NCBI RefSeq assembly: GCF_009846865.1
Contig: NZ_WUWN01000006.1
Span: 1 to 64,000 of the forward strand
From: Puerhibacterium puerhi
Lineage (GTDB): Bacteria > Actinomycetota > Actinomycetes > Actinomycetales > Cellulomonadaceae
Reading direction: 5' to 3'
DNA: 64,000 bases
Below are positions 27,322 to 35,420 of the stretch, one piece after another. Every line of letters starts with the position of its first letter. The first letter of the stretch is position 1. The notes beneath the pieces are model-generated. The model had not been told where the DNA came from. It saw only the letters and a program-made list of their open reading frames with translations, and made no database searches. A program made the position numbers and the translations under genes.

Positions 27322-28166
27322 CGACGCCCAACGTGCCCGCCCAGCCGGCCGGCACCCAGCCCGCCGGTTCCGCGGCCTCCGCCCGGTCGGCGGCGACGGC
27401 GCAGCGGCCGATGGTCGAGATCCGCGAGCTGCACAAGGAGTTCGGCTCCCTGCACGTGCTCAAGGGCGTCGACCTCACGGTCACCCGCGGGTCGGTGACC
27501 GTGATCCTCGGCCCGTCCGGCTCCGGCAAGTCCACGCTGCTGCGCTGCATCAACGAGCTCGAGGACATCACGGGCGGCTCGGTCGTCGTCGACGGCGAGC
27601 TCATGGGCTACCGCCGCGACGACGGCGGCACCGTGCACCGGCTGCACCCGAAGGTGATCGCGAAGCAGCGCGAGCGCATCGGCATGGTGTTCCAGCGCTT
27701 CCACCTGTTCCCGCACATGACGGCGCTGGAGAACGTCATGGAGGCGCCCGTCCAGGTGCGCGGGCTGAGCAAGGCGGCGGCCCGCACCCGGGCGCTCGAG
27801 CTGCTCGACCGCGTGGGGCTGTCCGACCGGGTGGACCACTACCCGGCCCAACTCTCCGGCGGCCAGCAGCAGCGCGTGGCGATCGCCCGGGCCCTCGCGA
27901 TGGACCCCGAGCTGATGCTCTTCGACGAGCCGACGTCGGCGCTCGACCCCGAGCTGGTCGGCGAGGTGCTGGCGGTGATGAAGGACCTCGCCCGCGACGG
28001 CATGACCATGATCGTGGTGACCCACGAGATCGGCTTCGCCCGCGAGGTCGCCGACCACGTCGTGTTCATGGACGAGGGCGTGATCGTCGAGGAGGGCGGG
28101 CCGCAGCAGGTGCTCGACGCCCCGCGCGAGCAGCGGACGAAGGACTTCCTGGCCCACGTCCTGTGA
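27318..28166 (+). CDS. Amino-acid ABC transporter ATP-binding protein
   Basis: The 282-aa protein has Walker [10 protein letters not shown], signature [15 protein letters not shown], Walker B LMLFDEP and the H-loop [13 protein letters not shown]. Its first 30 residues are an Ala/Pro-rich extension. It powers import by the preceding permease and binding lipoprotein. The transcript runs into a set of extragenic repeats. Confidence 0.9.
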   Translation: MTTPNVPAQPAGTQPAGSAASARSAATAQRPMVEIRELHKEFGSLHVLKGVDLTVTRGSVTVILGPSGSGKSTLLRCINELEDITGGSVVVDGELMGYRRDDGGTVHRLHPKVIAKQRERIGMVFQRFHLFPHMTALENVMEAPVQVRGLSKAAARTRALELLDRVGLSDRVDHYPAQLSGGQQQRVAIARALAMDPELMLFDEPTSALDPELVGEVLAVMKDLARDGMTMIVVTHEIGFAREVADHVVFMDEGVIVEEGGPQQVLDAPREQRTKDFLAHVL

Positions 28167-28173
28167 CCCTCCC

Positions 28174-28251
28174 GCCGAGATAGAGAGCTCTCCCGCCGAG
28201 ATAGAGAGCTCCTCCGCCGAGATAGAGAGGTCGTCCGCCGAGATAGAGAGG
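28174..28251. repeat. Four direct copies of CGCCGAGATAGAGAG
   Basis: Copies at 28174-28188, 28195-28209, 28216-28230 and 28237-28251, each 21 bp apart, directly after the ABC ATPase gene. The same unit, in both orientations, occurs at 41098-41181. Confidence 0.9.
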
Positions 28252-28361
28252 TCCCCGGCCGGGGCGCAAGAACCAGGCGGACGACCGCGCGATCACCGGG
28301 GAAGAGGGCCCCCCGATATTGCGAGGGCCCCGGGGGGGGATTTCTCTCGGGGCGGCCCACG

Positions 28362-28373
28362 TCTCTATCTCGG
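28362..28373. repeat. Inverted partial copy of the same unit
   Basis: TCTCTATCTCGG is the reverse complement of CCGAGATAGAGA. With the four upstream direct copies it can form a long hairpin across the convergent spacer. Confidence 0.8.
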
Positions 28374-28382
28374 GGAAAGAGC

Positions 28383-28415
28383 CAGGCCCGGGTGCGCGGT
28401 GCGCACCCGGGCCTG
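28383..28415 (-). terminator. 15-bp perfect stem terminator of the DUF2076 gene
   Basis: CAGGCCCGGGTGCGC, GGT loop, GCGCACCCGGGCCTG, about 25 bases past the DUF2076 stop (minus strand). Confidence 0.8.
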
Positions 28416-28440
28416 ACCCGTTCTCGAGGGCGGCGATGCC

Positions 28441-29277
28441 TCAGAAGTCGCCGCCCCCGAAGTCTCCACCGAAGTCCCCGCCGCCGAAGTCGCCTCCACC
28501 GCCGAAGAAGTCGCCGCCGAAGAACCCGCCCCCGGCGTCGCCGCCGGCGTCCGCCCCGGCGTCGGACGCCTCGTACGTGCCGGCGTCACCGGCATCGCCA
28601 CCGCCACCGCCGTCCCCGGCGTCCCCGCCGGCATCGCCGCCGTCCCCGCCGTCACCGGCGTCGCCCGACGCGTCCTGGTCGCCGGCGAAGTCCTGCGACG
28701 GGTCGCCGAACGCCGGGCCGAACAGCATGTTGGCCACCGCGGAGCCGATCACGACGCCGGCCACGGTGCCGAGCAGGCTGGAGCCGACCATCGAGCCGAA
28801 GCTCGGGCCGCCCATCGCCCCGGCGCCCTGGCGGCCCCGGAACGTCTGCTCGAGGGTGCCGGGGTTGCGCATCTCCGCGCGGGTCGCCATGCGGGCGAGC
28901 GACTGCGGGTCGTCGGACGTCGCGCGCTCGGCCGGCGGCAGCGTCGAGCCGAGCTCGGCGAGCACGCGGCGGCGCTGCTCCGGCGTCAGCTGGGCGAAGG
29001 CCTCGGCGTGCGCCTGCTCGACGGCGTCCGGCGGGGCGGTGCGCAGCAGGTACCGGTAGCGCTCGATCGCGACGTCGTCGGCGCTGCGGCCGGACGCGGT
29101 GCCGGCCGACGTCGGGGCGGCCGGGCTGCCCGCCGGCTGCTGACCGGCGGTGGTGCCGTACCCGGGCTTGCCCGGGGCGTAGCCCTGGCCGGGGTAGCCG
29201 CCGCCGGCAGGTGCGGTGGCGGAGCCGTAGCGCTGGTCGCGAGGCTCGCGACCGAGAAGGCGGTCGAGGAATCCCAT
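28441..29277 (-). CDS. DUF2076 family protein with Gly-rich tail
   Basis: The 278-aa protein has a central segment VAIERYRYLLRTAPPDAVEQAHAEAFAQLTPEQRRRVLAEL. A glycine-zipper-like helix follows (GSMVGSSLLGTVAGVVIGSAVANMLFG), then a long disordered tail of GD, then GGDF and FGGG repeats. This is the general DUF2076/Gly-rich layout; the tail resembles surface or aggregation-prone sequences. The cell role is unknown; the glycine zipper suggests insertion into or association with membrane. It is followed by a strong terminator, and its own start ATG is at 29277. Confidence 0.65.
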   Translation of the reverse strand: MGFLDRLLGREPRDQRYGSATAPAGGGYPGQGYAPGKPGYGTTAGQQPAGSPAAPTSAGTASGRSADDVAIERYRYLLRTAPPDAVEQAHAEAFAQLTPEQRRRVLAELGSTLPPAERATSDDPQSLARMATRAEMRNPGTLEQTFRGRQGAGAMGGPSFGSMVGSSLLGTVAGVVIGSAVANMLFGPAFGDPSQDFAGDQDASGDAGDGGDGGDAGGDAGDGGGGGDAGDAGTYEASDAGADAGGDAGGGFFGGDFFGGGGDFGGGDFGGDFGGGDF

Positions 29278-29387
29278 ACCGGTGCAACGCCGTCGGGCCC
29301 CGAGGGGTTCCCGGGCGCGGCCACGGGCGGGTGCCGCCACGGGCGCGCGCCCGGTCACGCGGCCACGGTCACGCGGCCGGGCACGGC

Positions 29388-29421
29388 GACGGCCGGCCGC
29401 CCTGCTGGGCGACCGGCCGTC
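29388..29421 (-). terminator. Terminator of the cold-shock gene
   Basis: GACGGCCGGCCGCCC, TGCT loop, GGGCGACCGGCCGTC, with one mismatch in fifteen pairs. It lies about 40 bases past the cold-shock stop on the minus strand. Confidence 0.75.
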
Positions 29422-29459
29422 GTCACGATCCGTGTCCGGGACGAGCCCGGCGGGGTGGA

Positions 29460-29663
29460 TCAGAGCGGGCGGACGTTCTCCGCCTGCGGGCCCTTCGGGC
29501 CCTGCGTGGTGTCGAACTCCACGCGCTGACCCTCCTCGAGCGAGCGGTAGCCGCTCGACTGGATGGCCGAGTAGTGGGCGAAGACGTCAGCCGAGCCGTC
29601 CTCGGGGGCGATGAAGCCGTAGCCCTTCTCAGCGTTGAACCACTTCACAGTTCCGAAAGCCAT
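29460..29663 (-). CDS. Cold-shock protein, CspA family
   Basis: The 67-aa protein is a single cold-shock domain: [31 protein letters not shown] has RNP1 (KGYGFI) and RNP2 (DVFAHY). It binds single-stranded RNA/DNA and melts RNA structure in the cytoplasm. The ATG at 29663 follows GAGACAGG, and there is a long 5' leader (about 29664-29850), as is usual for cold-shock genes; no specific regulatory fold was assigned there. Confidence 0.92.
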   Translation of the reverse strand: MAFGTVKWFNAEKGYGFIAPEDGSADVFAHYSAIQSSGYRSLEEGQRVEFDTTQGPKGPQAENVRPL

Positions 29664-29953
29664 GGAACCTGTCTCCTTCAAGAGTGACGACCCCGACTTC
29701 CGGGGCCGCTCCATCACGGTGTTCGTCGTCAACTCTTGGTCAGACAAGGTTCGCCGTCCGCCGCGCGCTCCTACGGCGCGGCCTCCGACGCAGGACCGAG
29801 AACGGTCCGGGACAAGCAAGACACTGCAACGGCGGTAACGCTACGCGACCGGACCCACCGTCGCCAGCCCCCGGCGCGAATTTCCCTGCCAGCGGATTCG
29901 CCGCACGGCGTTCCGTCTGGCGCGCACGCCCGACGGCGGCCACCCTGGGACCC

Positions 29954-30796
29954 ATGAGCGTCCCTTCCCTCACCCTGAACAACGGTGTCCAGATCCCGCA
30001 GGTCGGTCTCGGCGTCTTCCAGGTGCCCGACGTCGAGACGCAGGAGAACGTCCGCTCCGCCCTCGGGCTGGGCTACCGGCACGTCGACACCGCGGCCGCC
30101 TACTACAACGAGGCCGGCGTCGGCGCGGCCCTGGCCGAGAGCGGGCTGGACCGCGGTGACCTGTTCGTCACCACGAAGCTCCGCAACGGCGACCAGGGCC
30201 ACGACTCGGCCCTGGCGGCGTTCGAGGACTCCCGCCGCGCGCTCGGCCTCGACGTCGTCGACCTGTACCTCATCCACTGGCCGTCGCCGGCGCAGGACAA
30301 GTACGTCGAGACCTGGAAGGCGTTCGAGAAGCTGCTCGCCGACGGGCGCGTGCGCTCGATCGGCGTCTCGAACTTCCTGGTGGAGCACCTCGACCGGCTC
30401 GTCGAGGAGACCGACGTCGTGCCGGCCGTGAACCAGATCGAGGTGCACCCCACCTTCCAGCAGCGCGAGGTCCAGGAGCGCTGCCGCGAGCTCGGCATCG
30501 TCGTCGAGGCCTACTCGCCGCTCGGCCAGGGCGGCGACCTCGAGGACCCGGTGATCGTCGAGATCGCCGGGCAGCTGGGCGTGACGCCGGCCCAGGTGGT
30601 GCTGCGCTGGCACGTGCAGCAGGGTCGCGTGGTCATCCCCAAGTCGATGTCGTCCGAGCGTCAGGCCACCAACATCGACCTGTTCTCGTTCGAGCTGAGC
30701 GACGAGCAGATGGCCCGCATCGACGGGCTCGACCAGGGCGAGGCCGGGCGCATCGGCGCCGACCCGCGCACGGCGGAGTTCACGCAGTACCGCTGA
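29954..30796 (+). CDS. Aldo/keto reductase
   Basis: The 280-aa TIM-barrel protein has the catalytic tetrad region: LGYRHVDTAAAYYNE (Asp and Tyr), FVTTKLRNG (Lys) and LIHWPSP (His). The NADPH-binding end is VVIPKSMSSERQATNIDLF. It reduces aldehydes or ketones, or sugars such as 2,5-diketogluconate, in the cytoplasm. The ATG at 29954 is preceded by CACCCTGGGACCC, a motif also present before 58916. The substrate is unknown. Confidence 0.88.
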   Translation: MSVPSLTLNNGVQIPQVGLGVFQVPDVETQENVRSALGLGYRHVDTAAAYYNEAGVGAALAESGLDRGDLFVTTKLRNGDQGHDSALAAFEDSRRALGLDVVDLYLIHWPSPAQDKYVETWKAFEKLLADGRVRSIGVSNFLVEHLDRLVEETDVVPAVNQIEVHPTFQQREVQERCRELGIVVEAYSPLGQGGDLEDPVIVEIAGQLGVTPAQVVLRWHVQQGRVVIPKSMSSERQATNIDLFSFELSDEQMARIDGLDQGEAGRIGADPRTAEFTQYR

Positions 30797-30972
30797 CCGT
30801 GCCCCCGGCCCGACGCCGGTGCGCCGGCGTCGGGCCCGCTCGTGTCACGGTCTCGTCACGACCGCAGACGTGACGCAGGCGACACACGGGCGACACACAC
30901 GCTGGCTACCTTCAGCGCCACTACATGCGGCATTCGCCGCCTGGACATGGCACCCCGCCGAAGGGAACCAGC

Positions 30973-32256
30973 ATGATCCGACGCACCACGGCCGCCAGGG
31001 GGCTCGCGCTCGCCGCGGTCCTCAGCCTGGGCCTCGCGGCCTGCTCCAGCTCCACCGAGGAGGGGACCGGGGGCGCGAGCTCCAGCGCCGCCGCCGACCC
31101 GCTGAAGGTGGGCACCCTGCTGCCCGTCACGGGCACGCTCGCCTTCCTCGGCCCGCCGGAGATCGCCGGCGTCGGCCTCGCCGTCGACGAGATCAACGAG
31201 GCCGGCGGCGTGCTCGGCAGCGAGGTCGAGCTCACGCAGGCCGACTCCGGGGACAGCACCGACATGACGGTGTCCTCCCAGTCCGCGACCGACCTCATCG
31301 GCCAGGGCGTGTCCGTGGTCATCGGCGCCGCGTCGTCCTCGGTGTCGCAGAACGTGCAGCCGACCCTCAACGAGGCCGGCGTCATGCAGATCTCCCCGGC
31401 CAACACGGCCACCGACCTGTCCGGTGTGAACCCGCTGTTCAGCCGCACCGCCCCGCCGGACACCGTGCAGGGCTCGGCGCTCGGGTCGCTGGTGCTCGAC
31501 GACGGCCACACCAACGTGGCGATCCTGGCCCAGAACGAGTCGTACGGCACCGGCCTGCGCGACAACGTGCAGAAGGCGATCGAGGCCGGCGGCGGCTCCG
31601 TCGTCTACGGCGCGACCGGCGCCGGGCAGGAGTTCCAGCCGGGCGAGTCGAACTTCTCCGCCATCGTCACGGCGGCGCTGGCCCAGAAGCCGGACGCGAT
31701 CGTGGTGGTCGCGTTCGAGGAGACCGTCGCGATCGTCAACGAGCTGGTGGCCCAGGGCTGGGACTTCAACGGCACCACGTACTTCTGCGACGGCAACACC
31801 GCCTCGTACGCCGACCAGTTCGACCCGGGCACGCTGGAGGGCGTCGTCGGCACCATCCCGGGCGCGCAGGCCGAGGGCGAGTTCCGCGAGGCCGTCTCCG
31901 GCTGGTGGGAGGAGAACGAGGGCGAGCCGCTGAGCGACTTCTCGTACGCGGCCGAGTCGTACGACGCCGTGATGCTCGCGGCGCTCGCCGCGGTGCGCGG
32001 CGGCGCCACCGACGGCCAGACGATCTCCGACAACATCCAGGCCGTCTCCGGCTCCGAGGGCGGCACCGAGTGCACCACGTTCGCCGAGTGCGTGGACGCG
32101 CTCGAGTCGGGCGACGAGATCCAGTACACGGGCAAGTCGGGCATCGGCCCGCTCAACGCGGACAACGACCCGTCCTCGGCGTTCATCGGTGTCTACGCCT
32201 ACGCGGCGGACAACACCGTGTCGTGGACGCGTGCCATCGAGGGCAGCGTCGGCTGA
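30973..32256 (+). CDS. Branched-chain amino-acid ABC transporter substrate-binding lipoprotein
   Basis: The 427-aa protein has a lipobox LGLAAC (Cys at about residue 21) and a Peripla_BP_6 domain (KVGTLLPVTGTLAFLGPPEIAGVGLAVDEINEAGG ... VVIGAASSSVSQNVQPTLNEAGV). It delivers branched-chain or related amino acids to the LivHMGF complex, whose genes lie on the other strand and converge on it. The ATG at 30973 follows AAGGGA. A probable -10 TACCTT (30907) gives a leader of about 60 bases. GCGACACAC repeats lie just upstream. Confidence 0.88.
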   Translation: MIRRTTAARGLALAAVLSLGLAACSSSTEEGTGGASSSAAADPLKVGTLLPVTGTLAFLGPPEIAGVGLAVDEINEAGGVLGSEVELTQADSGDSTDMTVSSQSATDLIGQGVSVVIGAASSSVSQNVQPTLNEAGVMQISPANTATDLSGVNPLFSRTAPPDTVQGSALGSLVLDDGHTNVAILAQNESYGTGLRDNVQKAIEAGGGSVVYGATGAGQEFQPGESNFSAIVTAALAQKPDAIVVVAFEETVAIVNELVAQGWDFNGTTYFCDGNTASYADQFDPGTLEGVVGTIPGAQAEGEFREAVSGWWEENEGEPLSDFSYAAESYDAVMLAALAAVRGGATDGQTISDNIQAVSGSEGGTECTTFAECVDALESGDEIQYTGKSGIGPLNADNDPSSAFIGVYAYAADNTVSWTRAIEGSVG

Positions 32257-32270
32257 CCCCGTCGTCGCGT

Positions 32271-32322
32271 CGCTGACGACAGGTCGCTGACGACGGCTCG
32301 CTGACGACGGCTCGCTGACGAC
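32271..32322. repeat. Tandem GCTCGCTGACGACG units
   Basis: Three to four copies of a 14-16 base unit between the binding protein stop and its terminator. Confidence 0.75.
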
Positions 32323-32361
32323 GAACGGCCCGGTCGCCCCGAGGGGGCGGCCGGGCCGTTC
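32323..32361 (+). terminator. 18-bp-stem terminator after the branched-chain binding protein
   Basis: GAACGGCCCGGTCGCCCC, three-base loop, GGGGCGGCCGGGCCGTTC; one mismatched pair. A strong hairpin without a T tract, typical of high-GC bacteria. Confidence 0.8.
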
Positions 32362-32392
32362 GCCGTGCCCCGGCCCTGACGCGCCGGCAGCC

Positions 32393-32515
32393 CCCTCGGG
32401 TTGTCAGTACGAGGGTGGGCTATGGCGTGCGCTGGTTCTGACAGGGCTGCGGCTCCCTCGGGTTGTCAGTACGAGGGTGGGCTATGGCGTGCGCTGGTTC
32501 TGACAACCCTGAGGG
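32393..32515. repeat. 62-bp tandem duplication with hairpin ends
   Basis: CCCTCGGGTTGTCAG is followed by about 36 bases ending CTGACA. The block begins at 32393 and again at 32455 (period 62, over 50 identical bases). In the second copy CCCTCGGGTTGTCAG (32455-32469) pairs with CTGACAACCCTGAGGG (32500-32515) around a 30-base loop. It lies in the convergent spacer between the binding protein gene and livF. No ORF in it is convincing. Confidence 0.85.
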
Positions 32516-32626
32516 GCGGAGGGCGGGGGAGCGGCGGGGCGGGGAAGCGGGGGGACGACGACGGCGCCGCACCCCCCCGCGCGAGGGGTGCGGCGCCGTC
32601 GTCGTGGCGCGCCGGGCGGGCCCGGC

Positions 32627-33424
32627 TCAGGCGGCCGGGCCGGAGGCCCTCTCGACGTCCTCGGCCAGCGTGCCGAGGTACAGCGAGATCACCTTGGGGT
32701 CGGACTGCAGCTCCCGCCCGGTCCCGGTGTAGGCGTCGCGGCCCTGGTCGAGCACGTAGCCGCGGTCGCAGATCTGCAGGCAGCGGCGGGCGTTCTGCTC
32801 GACCATGACCACCGAGACGCCGGCCTTGTTGATCATCCGGGTGCGCAGGAACGTCTCGTCCTGGCGCACGGGGGACAGTCCGGCGGACGGCTCGTCGAGC
32901 AGCAGCACCGACGGGTTCATCATCAGCGCCCGGGCCATGGCGACCATCTGGCGCTCGCCGCCGGACATCGCGCCGGCCCGCTGGGCGCGGCGCTCGCCGA
33001 GGGTGGGGAACAGGTCGGTGATGAACCCCCAGCGCTCCTGGAACGCCCTGGGCCGCAGGTAGACGCCCATGCGCATGTTCTCCTCGACGGTGAGCGAGGG
33101 GAACACGTTGTTGGTCTGCGGCACGAAGCCGACGCCGCGGGCCACGAGCTGGTCGGCCCGCATCCCCGTGATGTCCTCCCCGCCCAGGGTGACCGACCCG
33201 GAGTGGATCCGCACCAGCCCGAACAGGGACTTCAGCAGCGTGGACTTGCCGGCTCCGTTGGGGCCGATGATGCCCACGAGCTCGCCCTTGCCCACCTCGA
33301 TCGAGCAGCTGTCGAGGATGTTCACGCCGGGCACGTAGCCGGCCACGAGGCGGTCGGCGCGCAGCAGCGGCTCGGCCGCGGGCCGTGCGGCGCCCGACGC
33401 CGGGGCGGTGGCGGTCTCGGTCAT
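32627..33424 (-). CDS. livF: Branched-chain amino-acid ABC transporter ATP-binding protein LivF
   Basis: The 265-aa ATPase has Walker A GPNGAGKST, signature MSGGERQMVAMARALM, Walker B LLLDEPSAG and the LivF-type VVMVEQNARRCLQICDRGYVLDQG. An Ala/Pro-rich 18-residue lead precedes the domain. The start ATG at 33424 overlaps the livG stop (ATGA). It is the last gene of livHMGF. Its stop faces the terminator-rich spacer. Confidence 0.9.
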   Translation of the reverse strand: MTETATAPASGAARPAAEPLLRADRLVAGYVPGVNILDSCSIEVGKGELVGIIGPNGAGKSTLLKSLFGLVRIHSGSVTLGGEDITGMRADQLVARGVGFVPQTNNVFPSLTVEENMRMGVYLRPRAFQERWGFITDLFPTLGERRAQRAGAMSGGERQMVAMARALMMNPSVLLLDEPSAGLSPVRQDETFLRTRMINKAGVSVVMVEQNARRCLQICDRGYVLDQGRDAYTGTGRELQSDPKVISLYLGTLAEDVERASGPAA

Positions 33425-34431
33425 CGCTGCTCCTCCTGGTGGTCGGTCTCTGGGGCGCTCTGCCGGCCGGTCGCCTCGGCCTCGAGCCGGGCCAGCACGG
33501 CGGGGTCGAGCAGGGCGTCGTCCCCGAGGTCGGTGTCGTGGTGGGCGCCGAGGTAGGCGTCGACCACCGCCTGGTCCTGCATCACGGTGCCGGGCGGCCC
33601 CTCGGCGACGATCCGGCCCTCGGCCATGACCACCACCCAGTCGGAGATGTGCCGCACCGCGTGCATGTCGTGCTCGACGAACACCACGGTCATGCCCTCG
33701 TCGCGCAGCGCCTGGACGTGGCCGAGCAGCGACTGGACCAGGGCCGGGTTCACGCCGGCCATCGGCTCGTCGAGCATGATCACGGTCGGGTCCGTCATCA
33801 GCGCGCGGGCCATCTCCAGCAGCTTGCGCTGGCCGCCGGACAGCGCGCCGGCGAAGTCGTCCTTCTTGGCGTCCAGCTTGAACCGGGCCAGGATCTCCAG
33901 CGCCTTCTCGGTGGCCTCGCGCTCGCGGGCGCGCCACAGGAACGGCAGCCAGGACAGCCCGAGCCGCTCGCCGGGGTGCCGCGGCGTGGCCAGCAGCATG
34001 TTCTGCAGCACCGTCAGGCGCGACAGCGCCTTGGTGAGCTGGAACGTGCGCACCATGCCGGCCCGTGCCACGGCGGCGCCGGACCTGCCGGCCAGGGACC
34101 GGCCGTCGAACGTCCAGCTGCCCTGGTTCGGGGTGTCGAAGCCGGTGAGCAGGTTGAACAGGGTGGTCTTGCCGGCGCCGTTGGGGCCGATCAGCGCGGT
34201 GATGGCGCCGCGCTGGACCTCCAGGTGGTCGACGTCGACGGCGGTCATGCCGCCGAAGCGGCGCTGCACGCCGTCGACGACCAGGACGGCGTCGGGCTTG
34301 GCCACGCCCACGCGCGGCTCGACGAACGTCAGGTCGCGCGCTACCTGCACGGCCTCGGCCGAGGCCGGGTCGGCGGCGGCCGCCGCGGCGGCCTCGACCG
34401 CCGTCGTCGGGGAGGACATCTCAGCGGACAT
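33421..34431 (-). CDS. livG: Branched-chain amino-acid ABC transporter ATP-binding protein LivG
   Basis: The 336-aa ATPase has Walker A GPNGAGKTT, the signature LSGGQRKLLEMARALM, Walker B IMLDEPMAGVNP and FVEHDMHAVRHISD. It carries a longer N-terminal lead (about 45 residues) and a C-terminal acidic tail. Its start lies within the 3' end of livM, an 11-base overlap. Confidence 0.9.
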   Translation of the reverse strand: MSAEMSSPTTAVEAAAAAAADPASAEAVQVARDLTFVEPRVGVAKPDAVLVVDGVQRRFGGMTAVDVDHLEVQRGAITALIGPNGAGKTTLFNLLTGFDTPNQGSWTFDGRSLAGRSGAAVARAGMVRTFQLTKALSRLTVLQNMLLATPRHPGERLGLSWLPFLWRAREREATEKALEILARFKLDAKKDDFAGALSGGQRKLLEMARALMTDPTVIMLDEPMAGVNPALVQSLLGHVQALRDEGMTVVFVEHDMHAVRHISDWVVVMAEGRIVAEGPPGTVMQDQAVVDAYLGAHHDTDLGDDALLDPAVLARLEAEATGRQSAPETDHQEEQR

Positions 34432-35407
34432 CGAACGCCAGCTCCTTCCGGTTCCCGAGGATCCCTTGTGGTCGGAAGATCACCAGCGCCATCAGCGTGA
34501 CGCCGACGAGCATGCCGCCGATCTGCTCGATCTGGGTGGCCGAGACGAACCCGTCCGGCAGGGCCACGCGCATGCCCGCGCGCAGCAGCATGTACAGGGC
34601 GAAGAACAGCATCGAGCCGAGCACCGGCCCGAACAGGGTGGCGGCGCCGCCGAGCAGCAGCACGGTCCAGACGAAGAACGTCATCGACCGGCCCATGCCG
34701 TCGGGCTGCACGGACCGCGGCAGCGTGTACAGCACGCCGGCCAGGGCGCCCATCACGCCGCCGAGCACCAGCGCCTGCATCTTGTACGCGAACACGTTCT
34801 TGCCCAGGGCCCGCACGGCGTCCTCGTCCTCGCGGATGCCCTTGAGCACGCGGCCCCACGGGCTGCGGGTCACGAGCAGGACGAACACGACGGCCAGGGC
34901 CACCACGCCCCAGGCGACCAGCCGCAGCCACCAGGAGTCGAAGCCGTTGTTGAGGTAGGTCAGCGGGCCGATGGTGGTGCGCCCGTCCGGCAGCGGCGAC
35001 AGCGCCTGGAAGCCCGCGGTGTACTGGTCCCCGCGCAGGCCGGAGGACCCGCCGGTCCAGTCGTCGAACATCGTGGACCGCCCGACCATGCGGATGATCT
35101 CCGCGGCCGAGATCGTGACGATGGCGAGGTAGTCGCCCCGCAGCTTGAGCGTGGGGATGCCCAGGACCGCGGCGAAGACCGCCCCGCAGGCGATCGCGAC
35201 CAGCAGCGCGACGACGACGCTCGCGCCGTGCATCGAGGCGATCGCGAACCCGTAGGCACCGAGCAGCATGAACCCGGCCTGGCCCATGTTGAGCAGGCCC
35301 GTGTAGCCGAAGTGCAGGTTGAGGCCGATGGCGGCCAGCGCGTACGCGGCGGTGGTCGGGGCGACCAGCTCGCCGAGCACCTGGGTGAGGATGCGGCTCC
35401 ACTCCAT
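34421..35407 (-). CDS. livM: Branched-chain amino-acid ABC transporter permease LivM
   Basis: The 328-aa membrane protein has the LivM pattern NLHFGYTGLLNMGQAGFMLLGAYGFAI and the conserved LKLRGDYLAIVTISAAEIIR loop, with about eight hydrophobic segments and the ATPase-contacting GRVLKGIREDEDAVRALGKN. It pairs with LivH to form the channel. The start ATG at 35407 is 13 bases after the livH stop. Confidence 0.9.
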   Translation of the reverse strand: MEWSRILTQVLGELVAPTTAAYALAAIGLNLHFGYTGLLNMGQAGFMLLGAYGFAIASMHGASVVVALLVAIACGAVFAAVLGIPTLKLRGDYLAIVTISAAEIIRMVGRSTMFDDWTGGSSGLRGDQYTAGFQALSPLPDGRTTIGPLTYLNNGFDSWWLRLVAWGVVALAVVFVLLVTRSPWGRVLKGIREDEDAVRALGKNVFAYKMQALVLGGVMGALAGVLYTLPRSVQPDGMGRSMTFFVWTVLLLGGAATLFGPVLGSMLFFALYMLLRAGMRVALPDGFVSATQIEQIGGMLVGVTLMALVIFRPQGILGNRKELAFDVR

Positions 35408-35420
35408 GGCGAGGCCCCTT

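Noticed and set aside
29664-29850. Cold-shock thermosensor leader
   Set aside because: A long leader is present but I could not draw a specific fold by eye.
32401-32520. Two short open frames beginning MSVRGWAMACAGSD in the tandem repeat
   Set aside because: They arise from the duplicated DNA itself and have no ribosome site or domain.
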